Assembly: GCA_030151565.1 (NCBI GenBank)
Contig: JASLDM010000032.1
Span: 1-43,026, forward strand
Source of the DNA: Flavobacterium sp.
Lineage (GTDB): Bacteria; Bacteroidota; Bacteroidia; Flavobacteriales; Flavobacteriaceae
Direction: 5' to 3'
DNA length: 43,026 nt
Part shown: positions 7,743 to 15,220 of the stretch, piece by piece
Numbering within the stretch: the first letter of the stretch is position 1
Layout: every line of letters starts with the position of its first letter
Notes under the pieces: model-generated
The model's database searches: none
Told to the model about the DNA's origin: nothing
The model's input: only the letters and a program-made list of their open reading frames with translations
Made by a program: the position numbers and the translations under genes

Positions 7743-8381
7743 ATGAGTGATTTAAGTGATTACAGAAAATCTTATGAAAAACACGCTTTGCGTGAAGTAG
7801 AGGTAGATGCAAATCCGATGATGCAGTTTAGAAAATGGTTTTATGAAGTAGAGTCATTCGGGGGAATTGAGGAAGTAAATGCCATGACGGTTTCTACTAT
7901 CGGATTGGATGGGTTTCCAAAGTCTAGAGTGGTTTTACTAAAAAGTTATGATGAACATGGTTTTGTTTTTTACACGAATTACAACTCAGAAAAAGGAAAA
8001 GCCATAGAGGCGCATCCAGAATTGTGTTTGTCTTTTTTTTGGCCATCATTGGAACGTCAAGTTATTGTAAAAGGAATCGCTACTAAGGTTGCTGCACCGA
8101 TTTCAGATAATTATTTTGATAGTCGTCCTGAAGGCAGTAAGTTAGGTGCTGTTGTGTCTCCACAAAGTGAAGTTATTCCGTCTTATGAATTCTTGGAAAA
8201 GGAGTTGCATAAGTTAGAAAAATCAACAGAACAAGTACATCGACCATTGCATTGGGGTGGTTATTTGATTCGTCCAATATCTATAGAATTTTGGCAAGGT
8301 CGTCCCAATCGTTTACACGATAGAATTCGATATTCTCTTGAACAAGAAATAGATTGGAAAATAGAGCGTTTAGCTCCATAA
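7743..8381 (+). CDS. pdxH: Pyridoxamine 5'-phosphate oxidase
   Basis: A 212-residue FMN-dependent oxidase converting pyridoxine/pyridoxamine 5'-phosphate to PLP. Family landmarks are in order: DANPMMQFRKWFYE near the N-terminus, SRVVLLKSYDEHGFVFYTNYNS (FMN-binding barrel; about residues 60-81), FFWPSLERQVIVKG, YFDSRPEGSKLGAVVSPQS, and the C-terminal signature EFWQGRPNRLHDRI that binds substrate phosphate. It is 9 nt after rnz. The cell uses PLP in several enzymes of this window (cysteine desulfurase, arginine decarboxylase, the Cys/Met enzyme), but there is no operon link to them. Confidence 0.96.
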   Translation: MSDLSDYRKSYEKHALREVEVDANPMMQFRKWFYEVESFGGIEEVNAMTVSTIGLDGFPKSRVVLLKSYDEHGFVFYTNYNSEKGKAIEAHPELCLSFFWPSLERQVIVKGIATKVAAPISDNYFDSRPEGSKLGAVVSPQSEVIPSYEFLEKELHKLEKSTEQVHRPLHWGGYLIRPISIEFWQGRPNRLHDRIRYSLEQEIDWKIERLAP

Positions 8382-8408
8382 AACTATTATTTTTACAAAA
8401 ATAAAAGT

Positions 8409-8666
8409 ATGAAAAAAGTCATTTGGATTGTGGTTACCGTTTTTTTTGTGGGATGGGCTTTTGTAGAACAAACAAAAACAACGCCTAATGTTTGGGTTCA
8501 GATTGTAGGTGTGATTTTGTTTTTTTATAGTATGATGCGTTTGATGCAGAAAGTTCCAAGTAATGCAGCGTTAAAGCAGCAGCGAGAAATGGCTTTTGAA
8601 AAACAATTAGAATTAGAAAAACAGCAAGAAGAAAAAGAACATAAAGATGTTGAAGAAAGGCGATAG
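8409..8666 (+). CDS. Small two-helix membrane protein with charged tail
   Basis: An 85-residue unknown. Two hydrophobic helices (about residues 4-20 and 29-47, separated by EQTKTTPN) are followed by a strongly charged, probably coiled-coil tail rich in Gln, Glu and Lys (KQQREMAFEKQLELEKQQ). No family recognised. Its last 20 nt overlap the start of the Smr gene in another frame, which suggests translational coupling. It lies 27 nt after pdxH and is probably part of the rnz-pdxH-smr transcript. Confidence 0.65.
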   Translation: MKKVIWIVVTVFFVGWAFVEQTKTTPNVWVQIVGVILFFYSMMRLMQKVPSNAALKQQREMAFEKQLELEKQQEEKEHKDVEERR

Positions 8667-9201
8667 AGTTCAGGTATTAGACGAAGCAGAAGAGGGAATT
8701 GTTATTTCTGTATCAAGTCAAAATGTGACAATTGAGTCCGTTGACGGATTTGAATTGACTTATGCGTTACACGAATTGTTGAAAATAGAAGATACCACTG
8801 CGTTAAAGCAAGCGAGTAGTAGACATTCTATTTCTGAGGCATTAATGGAAAAGCAAATGCCTAAAAAACGATCTTTTGTAAAAGAAAAAAAGTCCCGTAA
8901 AGATGAGTTTATTTTAGAAGTAGATTTACATATTGAAAAATTGACCAAAGACTTTAAGCGTATGGAGAAATTTGATATGCTGAATTTGCAATTAGATATG
9001 GCACGCGGACAGGTTGAATTTGCTATTTCTAATCGTATTCCTAGAATTGTTTTTATACATGGCGTCGGCGAAGGTGTATTAAAGGCAGAGTTAGGCTATT
9101 TGTTTAGTCGTTATCCTGAGATTAATTATGAGGATGCGAATTACCAAAAATATGGTTTAGGTGCTACACAAATCTATATAAAACAAAATCCCAACCGTTA
9201 A
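8647..9201 (+). CDS. Smr-domain protein (MutS2-like C-terminal domain, stand-alone)
   Basis: 184 residues with two parts. Residues 1-48 form a small beta-rich module (KKGDRVQVLDEAEEGIVISV...FELTYALHELLKI), also seen at the start of DUF2027-type Bacteroidota Smr proteins. A basic linker is followed by an Smr domain at about residues 95-182, with the DLH motif (VDLHIEKL) and the FIHGVGEGVLKAEL loop matching HGxGxGxL. Smr domains nick DNA or cleave RNA, and in other bacteria act in ribosome-collision rescue (MutS2/SmrB). Which role applies here is unknown. It lacks the MutS ATPase, so an automatic 'DNA mismatch repair protein MutS' name would mislead. A terminator lies at its stop codon. Confidence 0.85.
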   Translation: MLKKGDRVQVLDEAEEGIVISVSSQNVTIESVDGFELTYALHELLKIEDTTALKQASSRHSISEALMEKQMPKKRSFVKEKKSRKDEFILEVDLHIEKLTKDFKRMEKFDMLNLQLDMARGQVEFAISNRIPRIVFIHGVGEGVLKAELGYLFSRYPEINYEDANYQKYGLGATQIYIKQNPNR

Positions 9202-9214
9202 GTTGGGATTTTTT
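9186..9214. terminator. Bidirectional terminator between the Smr gene and the lipoprotein gene
   Basis: AAATCCCAAC and GTTGGGATTT form a 10-bp stem with loop CGTTAA, with a T run on the plus side and A-rich sequence on the other. It overlaps the Smr stop codon. Confidence 0.85.
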
Positions 9215-9220
9215 ATTTTG

Positions 9221-10222
9221 TTATTCTACATCATTTCCAGTTAGGGCTCCAAATATAAAGCGTTCAAATTTAAAAGAAGTTTCGGACATGCTACTTGCAT
9301 CGATTTGTTTGTGAAAAGGAGCTTCAATGACTGTAATGGTGTAATGCCATTTGGCTTTGTCATTTTCATTTTTAGGCTGGGTTTTTCTAGTCGTTATTTC
9401 CATTACTCCAGATTTAGCAATCCATCGTTCAAGTAAATTATTACGCGATGATGTGATATTACCATCAAATTCACAGATGTCTTTTGAATTTAGAGCACCA
9501 TTTCTGTACATTTTGTAAACAACTTGATTTGCTTCGTTTATAGGGAACGTCTGTGTGCCTTCGATAGTAGGGAATGTAAAGTTTTGTGCCAAGTTAATAA
9601 GTACTGTTTCTCTACCATTTATAGCTACAATCGTGTTTTTGTCAGAACATTGAAATGCCTCTTTTGGTAAGTTTTGTGCTTCACCTTTTTTTGTAAAGTC
9701 TAAATTAAAGTTTAAGGTAGTGCTTACATAATTTCCAAAATTAAGTTTTTCAAACTTTAATTCATCTTGATCATTTTTGAATTTAATATTTTCGAAGTTA
9801 AAAGTATAACTGTAAGAAATATTTGCTGTTTTGTTGCTTTCGTTAACAGTAGGTATAATTCTTTTATCTATAATAATTTTACCCCCATTTTGAGCGACTA
9901 ATTCAGAAACCACACTTGGATTTGCAGGAGGAAGTGGATCACAAATCAAACCTTTGTGAGTATCACCACTGTATTTTCTATAATTTACTTTGTTTTGGTC
10001 GTTTACAAGTTCTTCTAAGTGTGTAGATGTTTTCATTAAGCTGTCAACAGGGATGCTTAAGATCATAATTTCATTTCCCATTGTTTTGAAATAGAAATTT
10101 TTATCAATACATTTTTGTACTTGACTGGTTCCGAAATCTAAGTTTTCGTAAACAACATCACCATCATCACAAGATTGTAATAAAAACATAGAAAATATCC
10201 CAAGTGCTAAAAGCTTTTTCAT
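9221..10222 (-). CDS. Unknown lipoprotein
   Basis: 333 residues. The signal peptide MKKLLALGIFSMFLLQSC has a lipobox ending in SC, with Cys18 lipidated and followed by Asp-Asp. The mature part is beta-rich with four further cysteines and the segment KCIDKNFYFKTMGNEIMIL. No domain recognised. It is probably surface- or periplasm-anchored. The start is set at ATG 10222, not the in-frame ATG at 10267. The shorter form begins exactly with the signal peptide, and a -7 element (TATTTTTG on minus, 10248-10255) lies between the two, so the longer start would be upstream of the transcript. It is divergent from the FucP-type transporter and monocistronic. Confidence 0.8.
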   Translation of the reverse strand: MKKLLALGIFSMFLLQSCDDGDVVYENLDFGTSQVQKCIDKNFYFKTMGNEIMILSIPVDSLMKTSTHLEELVNDQNKVNYRKYSGDTHKGLICDPLPPANPSVVSELVAQNGGKIIIDKRIIPTVNESNKTANISYSYTFNFENIKFKNDQDELKFEKLNFGNYVSTTLNFNLDFTKKGEAQNLPKEAFQCSDKNTIVAINGRETVLINLAQNFTFPTIEGTQTFPINEANQVVYKMYRNGALNSKDICEFDGNITSSRNNLLERWIAKSGVMEITTRKTQPKNENDKAKWHYTITVIEAPFHKQIDASSMSETSFKFERFIFGALTGNDVE

Positions 10223-10247
10223 AGTATGTAAGACTTTATATTTGAGA

Positions 10248-10255
10248 CAAAAATA
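10248..10255 (-). promoter_or_regulatory. -7 element of the lipoprotein gene
   Basis: CAAAAATA on plus reads TATTTTTG on minus, 25 nt upstream of ATG 10222. It decides between the two in-frame start codons. Confidence 0.55.
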
Positions 10256-10306
10256 GCTTTTTCTCATTAGATATCCTTATGTCCTTACATTTATTGCTGA
10301 AATTCT

Positions 10307-10314
10307 TATATTTG
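10307..10314 (+). promoter_or_regulatory. -7 element of the FucP-type transporter gene
   Basis: TATATTTG is a perfect TAnnTTTG, 22 nt before ATG 10337. I found no clear TTG at the usual upstream distance. Confidence 0.45.
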
Positions 10315-10336
10315 AAATTCTAAATATATTCTTAAA

Positions 10337-12112
10337 ATGAAGCCGATTTCAGAAGTGCCTGCAACAACAACAAAGACCAATTATCCAGCTCTTTACACAC
10401 TTATAACTGTTTTTTTCTTTTGGGGCTTTTTTGCTGCAGGGAATAGTATTTTTATTCCATTCTGTAAAAGTTTTTTTAATCTCGATCAATTTCAATCGCA
10501 GCTGATAGATTTTGCTTTTTATACAGCTTACTACTTTGGTTCGTTACTTTTGTTTTTATGGAGTACCTTCAAAGGTTATGATGTTGTTGCGAGATGGGGG
10601 CTTAAAAGAAGTATTGTATATGGACTGCTTTTTTCTACTCTTGGTGCAGCATTGATGATTTGGGCCGTAGAGTTAAATATTTATACAGCTTTATTAATTG
10701 GGTTGTTTGTAGTTGCTTTAGGTTTTTCACTTCAGCAGATTGCTGCAAATCCGCTAGCGATCTTATTGGGTAATCCAAAAACCGGTGCGAGTAGGGTGAA
10801 TCTTGGGGGAGGAGTAAATTCTTTTGGAACAACTATTGGACCTTTAATAGTCGCATTTGCATTGTTCGGTACTACGGCTTCCGTTACTGATGATCAGATA
10901 CAGCATTTAAGTCTTGATAAAATGGTATTGCTGTACGCGGCAGTTGGTTTGTTGTTTGTAATTGCAGCAGCTTTGTTTTATTTTTCTAAAAAAGTACCTG
11001 ACGGAATTTCTAAAGAACCGATGGAGTCACCCTATAAAGCGGCTCGCGTCTTGATTGTAATGACTGTATTATTGGTTGCGGTTTTTATACCTGTTTTTCA
11101 AACCTATTCTAGTCAAGATAATGTGCAGATATTGACTTTGGAAGAAACAATCACAACAATAGAATCACAATTTGAAAGTTTGACTGTTCCTTCGAGTGAT
11201 TTAACAGCGATGCAAGAGCAATTACTAATGCATAAAACGAAATTGTTGGAATTGAAAAATACGCTTGAATATAAGCGTATGCTTTGGCTTTCATTAGGGT
11301 TGGTAGTGGTTTTAGGATCTTTGTTTTTTGCTTATCGTAGTAGTGTAAAGAAATCAAGTGGATGGGGTGCAATGCAATATCCTCAATTGATTCTTGGGAT
11401 GGTTGCCATATTCATGTATGTAGGAGCGGAAGTGGGAATAGGTAGTAATCTTGGGGAATTGTTGAAATTAGAGGCTTTCGGAGGTTTGCAATCGTCAGAA
11501 ATAGCGCCATATTTATCTATGTACTGGGGGAGTCTAATGATAGGTCGTTGGGCAGGTGCAGTAAGTGTTTTTAATTTTAATAAAGTGCAAAAAACTATTG
11601 CTTTGATTTTAGTGCCTCTTGTAGCTTTTGGAGTTATTATTGGAGTCAATAGTTTGGCAGGAAATAATATGGAACCGCTATATTATTATGTGATTTGTGT
11701 TTGTATTCAGATTGTTTTTTCTTTTCTAAGTCAAGATAAGGCTGCTCGGACTTTGCAGTTGTTTAGTGTTTTTGGAATTATAGCAGTAGGAATTGGCTTG
11801 CTAAGTGAAGGGAAATTGGCTATTTATGCATTCCTTGCTGGAGGTTTAGCATGTAGTATTATGTGGCCTGCAATTTTTAACTTGGCAATTATAGGGTTAG
11901 GGAAATACACAGCGCAAGGCTCCTCTTTTTTGATAATGATGATTTTAGGAGGAGGTATTATTCCTCCATTGCAAGGAAAGTTGGCGGATATAGTGGGTAT
12001 TCATAATTCTTATTTTGTTAGTTTAGTGTGTTTTGCGTACTTGTTGTTTTTTGCGATAATCGTAAAAAGAGTTCTTTTGAAACAAAATATTGATATTGAT
12101 GCCATTGAATAA
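10337..12112 (+). CDS. FucP-family sugar MFS transporter with coiled-coil insert
   Basis: A 591-residue inner-membrane protein of the fucose/glucose-galactose:H+ symporter family. Family signatures: FFFWGFFAAGNSIFIPFCKSF (helix 1), SLQQIAANPLAILLGNPKTG and SRVNLGGGVNSFGTTIGPL (residues 131-170), YVGAEVGIGSNLGELL (361-376) and IMWPAIFNLAIIGLG (508-522). Typical members have about 410-440 residues. The excess is mainly in the centre: an added helix near 236-255, a polar, heptad-like segment (about 263-314, LEETITTIESQFESL...LLMHKTKLLELKNTL) and another helix near 315-333, so the loop would project from the membrane. The substrate is probably a hexose or related sugar; no sugar catabolic genes are adjacent. 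Confidence 0.88.
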   Translation: MKPISEVPATTTKTNYPALYTLITVFFFWGFFAAGNSIFIPFCKSFFNLDQFQSQLIDFAFYTAYYFGSLLLFLWSTFKGYDVVARWGLKRSIVYGLLFSTLGAALMIWAVELNIYTALLIGLFVVALGFSLQQIAANPLAILLGNPKTGASRVNLGGGVNSFGTTIGPLIVAFALFGTTASVTDDQIQHLSLDKMVLLYAAVGLLFVIAAALFYFSKKVPDGISKEPMESPYKAARVLIVMTVLLVAVFIPVFQTYSSQDNVQILTLEETITTIESQFESLTVPSSDLTAMQEQLLMHKTKLLELKNTLEYKRMLWLSLGLVVVLGSLFFAYRSSVKKSSGWGAMQYPQLILGMVAIFMYVGAEVGIGSNLGELLKLEAFGGLQSSEIAPYLSMYWGSLMIGRWAGAVSVFNFNKVQKTIALILVPLVAFGVIIGVNSLAGNNMEPLYYYVICVCIQIVFSFLSQDKAARTLQLFSVFGIIAVGIGLLSEGKLAIYAFLAGGLACSIMWPAIFNLAIIGLGKYTAQGSSFLIMMILGGGIIPPLQGKLADIVGIHNSYFVSLVCFAYLLFFAIIVKRVLLKQNIDIDAIE

Positions 12113-12153
12113 TTGCTTCTAGATAAAGAAATGCAATAAAAGTTTATCTTAGC

Positions 12154-12185
12154 TTGTTTAAGTTCAGTTGCATTTAGTAAATTTG
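12154..12185 (+). promoter_or_regulatory. Promoter of the cysteine desulfurase gene
   Basis: TTG at 12154-12156, 21 nt, then TAAATTTG at 12178-12185. It lies about 94 nt before the start codon and fits the Bacteroidota consensus. Confidence 0.5.
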
Positions 12186-12278
12186 TGTCCAATTAACTGA
12201 TTTCTTTATGACTTTACTGCTTTGCTCATTTTTTTAAATGTAGCAAGGATGTAAAATTTAAAACCAGACCAATAAATA

Positions 12279-13403
12279 ATGAAACAAGTATACCTTGATA
12301 ATGCAGCAACAACTTCTGTACGTCCTGAAGTTGTAGAAGAAATGATTAAAGTGTTGCGTGATGAATATGGTAATCCATCATCAACTTATGCAATAGGGAG
12401 ACGCTCAAGAAGTTTAATTGAGGCGGCTAGAAAGAGTATTGCTAAGCAACTTAATGCATCTTCTTCAGAAATTATTTTTACATCTTGTGGAACAGAAACT
12501 AATAACTGGGTTATCCGTGCAGCTGTTCGTGACTTAGGAGTGAAGCGTATAATTACTTCTAAAATGGAGCACCATGCCGTTTTATATGCTGTGAAACAAA
12601 TGCAGAAAGAGTACGGTATTCAGGTAGATTATGTAAAAATATTGCCTAATAGTGAAATAGATTACACTGATTTGGAGCGTTTATTACAAGAAGGTGTTCC
12701 TACGTTAGTGAGTATTATGCATGTTAACAATGAGGTAGGTACGGCATTAGATTTAAAGCGTGTTGCAGATTTATGTGAGGCTCATCAAGCATTGTTTCAT
12801 TGTGATACAGTTCAGTCTATAGGAAAAATAGAAATAGATTTAGGAGCAATTCCTATTGATTTTATTGTTGCAAGTGCTCATAAATTCCATGGCCCCAAAG
12901 GTATTGGCTTTGCATTTATTCGTAAAAAAAATGTATTGCAACCTATGATTTTTGGAGGAGAACAAGAAAAAGGAATGCGTGCAGGAACCGAAGCGCCACA
13001 CCAAGTTGTAGGAATGGCAAAAGCTTTGGAAATTTCTTACGAAAAGTTAGAAGAAGAACGCAAACATATTTCTGATATAAAAGCCTATTGCAAAGGAAAG
13101 TTGGAAGAAGTATTTCCAGACGTTCACTTTAACGGTAACGGAACTGGATTTTATAATATTTTAAATGTTTTATTACCTCTTTCTGAAGAGAAAGCAGCGA
13201 TGATGTTATTCCAATTAGATATGCAAGGTATTGCTGTTTCAAGAGGAAGCGCTTGTCAATCAGGAAGCCAAAAAGCATCTCATGTTTTGTCTGAGTTTTT
13301 ATGTGAAGAAGATTTAAAGAAACCGAGTCTTCGTGTTTCATTTAGTCACGAAACATCAAGAGAAGATATTGATCGATTAATAGAAGTTTTACAAATGGTT
13401 TAA
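12279..13403 (+). CDS. Cysteine desulfurase (NifS/IscS family)
   Basis: A 374-residue PLP enzyme that takes sulfur from L-cysteine as an enzyme-bound persulfide for Fe-S clusters and thiolation. It begins YLDNAATTSVRPEV (class V aminotransferase start). ASAHKFHGPKGIG places the PLP Schiff-base lysine at residue 202, the catalytic cysteine is Cys326 in SRGSACQSGS, and GTE at 71-73 and AGTEAPHQVVGM are further family marks. The extended loop with RGSAC and the length fit the group I (IscS/NifS-like) class rather than SufS. No iscU, iscA or suf genes flank it, so it may serve tRNA thiolation or general sulfur transfer. It is transcribed alone and ends at a terminator (13413-13438). Confidence 0.92.
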   Translation: MKQVYLDNAATTSVRPEVVEEMIKVLRDEYGNPSSTYAIGRRSRSLIEAARKSIAKQLNASSSEIIFTSCGTETNNWVIRAAVRDLGVKRIITSKMEHHAVLYAVKQMQKEYGIQVDYVKILPNSEIDYTDLERLLQEGVPTLVSIMHVNNEVGTALDLKRVADLCEAHQALFHCDTVQSIGKIEIDLGAIPIDFIVASAHKFHGPKGIGFAFIRKKNVLQPMIFGGEQEKGMRAGTEAPHQVVGMAKALEISYEKLEEERKHISDIKAYCKGKLEEVFPDVHFNGNGTGFYNILNVLLPLSEEKAAMMLFQLDMQGIAVSRGSACQSGSQKASHVLSEFLCEEDLKKPSLRVSFSHETSREDIDRLIEVLQMV

Positions 13404-13412
13404 TCCCCGCTT

Positions 13413-13438
13413 AATCTACTGGCTTCAGTAGATTTTTT
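13413..13438 (+). terminator. Terminator after cysteine desulfurase
   Basis: ATCTACTG (13414-13421) and CAGTAGAT (13426-13433) form an 8-bp stem with loop GCTT, followed by T residues. Confidence 0.8.
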
Positions 13439-13490
13439 GGTTTAAATTAAGCTGTTTTTGAGCGGATTGAAAAATGTATTTCCATTTTCA

Positions 13491-13521
13491 TTGCTTAGCA
13501 TAAACATTAACATTAAATTTG
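13491..13521 (+). promoter_or_regulatory. Promoter of purM-ruvX
   Basis: TTG at 13491-13493, 20 nt, then TAAATTTG at 13514-13521. Transcription would begin near 13527, downstream of an in-frame TTG codon at 13458. This supports ATG 13545 as the purM start. Confidence 0.6.
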
Positions 13522-13544
13522 CACAAACAACACATACACTTTTT

Positions 13545-14717
13545 ATGAATTCAAATAATAGATATGCATTGCGCGGAGTTTCTGCTGAGAAAGAAGACGT
13601 TCATAATGCTATTAAAAATATTGATAAAGGAATTTTTCCTAAGGCTTTCTGTAAAATAATTCCGGATCATCTTACTGGTGACGAAGATTATTGTTTGATT
13701 ATGCACGCCGATGGAGCTGGAACCAAATCATCTTTGGCTTATATGTACTGGAAAGAAACAGGAGATATTTCTGTTTGGAAAGGGATTGCTCAAGATGCCT
13801 TGATTATGAATATTGACGATTTACTTTGTGTAGGTGCTACAGATAATATCTTGTTGTCTTCAACGATTGGAAGAAATAAAAACTTAGTACCAGGGGAAGT
13901 TATTTCGGCTATTATTAATGGAACAGAGGAGTTAATCGAAGAGCTAAAAAAATTCGGAGTAACGATTCATTCTACAGGAGGAGAAACAGCCGATGTAGGT
14001 GATCTTGTGCGTACCATTATTGTTGATTCTACGGTTACCGCTCGTATGAAACGTAGCGATGTAATTGATAATACAAACATTCAAGCAGGTGATGTTATCG
14101 TAGGTTTAGAGTCTTTTGGACAAGCTTCTTATGAGAAATCATATAATGGAGGAATGGGAAGTAACGGGTTGACTTCGGCTAGACACGATGTTTTTGAGCA
14201 CGCTTTAGCAGCTAAATATCCAGAAAGTTTTGACGCTTCTGTACCAGAAGAGTTGGTGTATTCTGGAAAAGTAAAACTACAGGATAGTGTAGAAGGAGCT
14301 CCTATTGACGCAGGTAAATTGGTGTTGTCGCCAACGAGAACTTACGCACCTATAATTAAAAGTATTTTATCTAAATACAACTCGGAGTCTGTTCACGGAA
14401 TGATTCATTGTAGTGGAGGAGCTCAAACTAAGATTTTACACTTCGTAGATGCCTTACATATTATTAAAGATAATTTATTTCCAATACCTCCTTTGTTTAA
14501 ATTAATTCAAGAGCAATCAAATACAGACTGGAGAGAGATGTATCAAGTGTTTAACTGTGGTCATCGTATGGAATTGTACGTTAAACCTGAAATAGCAGAA
14601 GATATTATTGCAATTTCAAAATCATTTAACGTAAATGCACAGATTGTAGGGCGTGTAGAAGCTTCAGAAACGAAGCAATTAACTATTACATCTGAATACG
14701 GAACTTTTAAATACTAA
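13545..14717 (+). CDS. purM: Phosphoribosylformylglycinamidine cyclo-ligase (AIR synthase)
   Basis: 390 residues; ATP-dependent closure of the imidazole ring to give aminoimidazole ribonucleotide in purine synthesis. The PurM fold is recognisable from HADGAGTKSSLAYMYWKETGD (the D-G-x-G-T-K loop), DALIMNIDDLLCVGAT, STGGETADVGDLVRTIIVDSTV, GLESFGQASYEKSYNGGMGSNG and SPTRTYAPI. It is longer than the about 345-residue proteobacterial enzyme and is the long form common in Bacteroidota. The start is ATG 13545, chosen because the native sequence begins MNSNNRYALRGVSAEK and the promoter sits just upstream. ruvX begins 1 nt after the stop. Confidence 0.94.
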   Translation: MNSNNRYALRGVSAEKEDVHNAIKNIDKGIFPKAFCKIIPDHLTGDEDYCLIMHADGAGTKSSLAYMYWKETGDISVWKGIAQDALIMNIDDLLCVGATDNILLSSTIGRNKNLVPGEVISAIINGTEELIEELKKFGVTIHSTGGETADVGDLVRTIIVDSTVTARMKRSDVIDNTNIQAGDVIVGLESFGQASYEKSYNGGMGSNGLTSARHDVFEHALAAKYPESFDASVPEELVYSGKVKLQDSVEGAPIDAGKLVLSPTRTYAPIIKSILSKYNSESVHGMIHCSGGAQTKILHFVDALHIIKDNLFPIPPLFKLIQEQSNTDWREMYQVFNCGHRMELYVKPEIAEDIIAISKSFNVNAQIVGRVEASETKQLTITSEYGTFKY

Positions 14718-14718
14718 A

Positions 14719-15129
14719 ATGGCACGAGTTTTATCTATTGATTTTGGAAAAAAAAGAACAGGTATAGCTGTTACAGATGAATTGCAGTTAATAGCATCTG
14801 GATTGACAACTGTAGATACGGAAAAACTATTACCTTTTTTGAAAGATTATTTTGAAAAAGAATCAGTAGAGCGTGTGATTATAGGAGAACCTAAACGCAT
14901 GAATAATGAGCCATCTCAGGTGGTCCCTTTGTTAAATGCTTTTATAGTCAAGTTTCAAAATCAGTTTCCTACGATGCCTGTTGAGCGTATGGATGAACGC
15001 TTTACTTCTAAGATGGCTTTCCAAACTATGATCGATAGCGGGTTAAAGAAAAAACAGCGGCAAAATAAGGCGTTAATCGACGAAATTGCCGCTACTATTA
15101 TATTACAAGATTATTTAAATAAGCAATAA
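14719..15129 (+). CDS. ruvX: Putative Holliday junction resolvase / pre-16S rRNA nuclease YqgF
   Basis: A 136-residue RNase H-fold nuclease. The acidic active-site positions are in place: LSIDFGKKRTGIAVTD (Asp7), GEPKRMNNEPS (Glu after strand 4), MDERFTSKMA and DEIAATIILQDYL (final acidic residue). Family members process the 5' end of 16S rRNA in E. coli; a resolvase role was proposed from structure. It starts 1 nt after the purM stop, so the pair is almost certainly translationally coupled. Confidence 0.92.
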   Translation: MARVLSIDFGKKRTGIAVTDELQLIASGLTTVDTEKLLPFLKDYFEKESVERVIIGEPKRMNNEPSQVVPLLNAFIVKFQNQFPTMPVERMDERFTSKMAFQTMIDSGLKKKQRQNKALIDEIAATIILQDYLNKQ

Positions 15130-15190
15130 GGCTAGGAGTAGATTAATAAAACTTTAAGTGCGAATAGTGTTAAAGCTTTAAAATAATCAT

Positions 15191-15198
15191 TAATTTTG
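15191..15198 (+). promoter_or_regulatory. -7 element of mqo
   Basis: TAATTTTG, a perfect TAnnTTTG, 22 nt before the mqo start codon. Confidence 0.45.
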
Positions 15199-15220
15199 TC
15201 AAAAATCAATTTAAACATAA

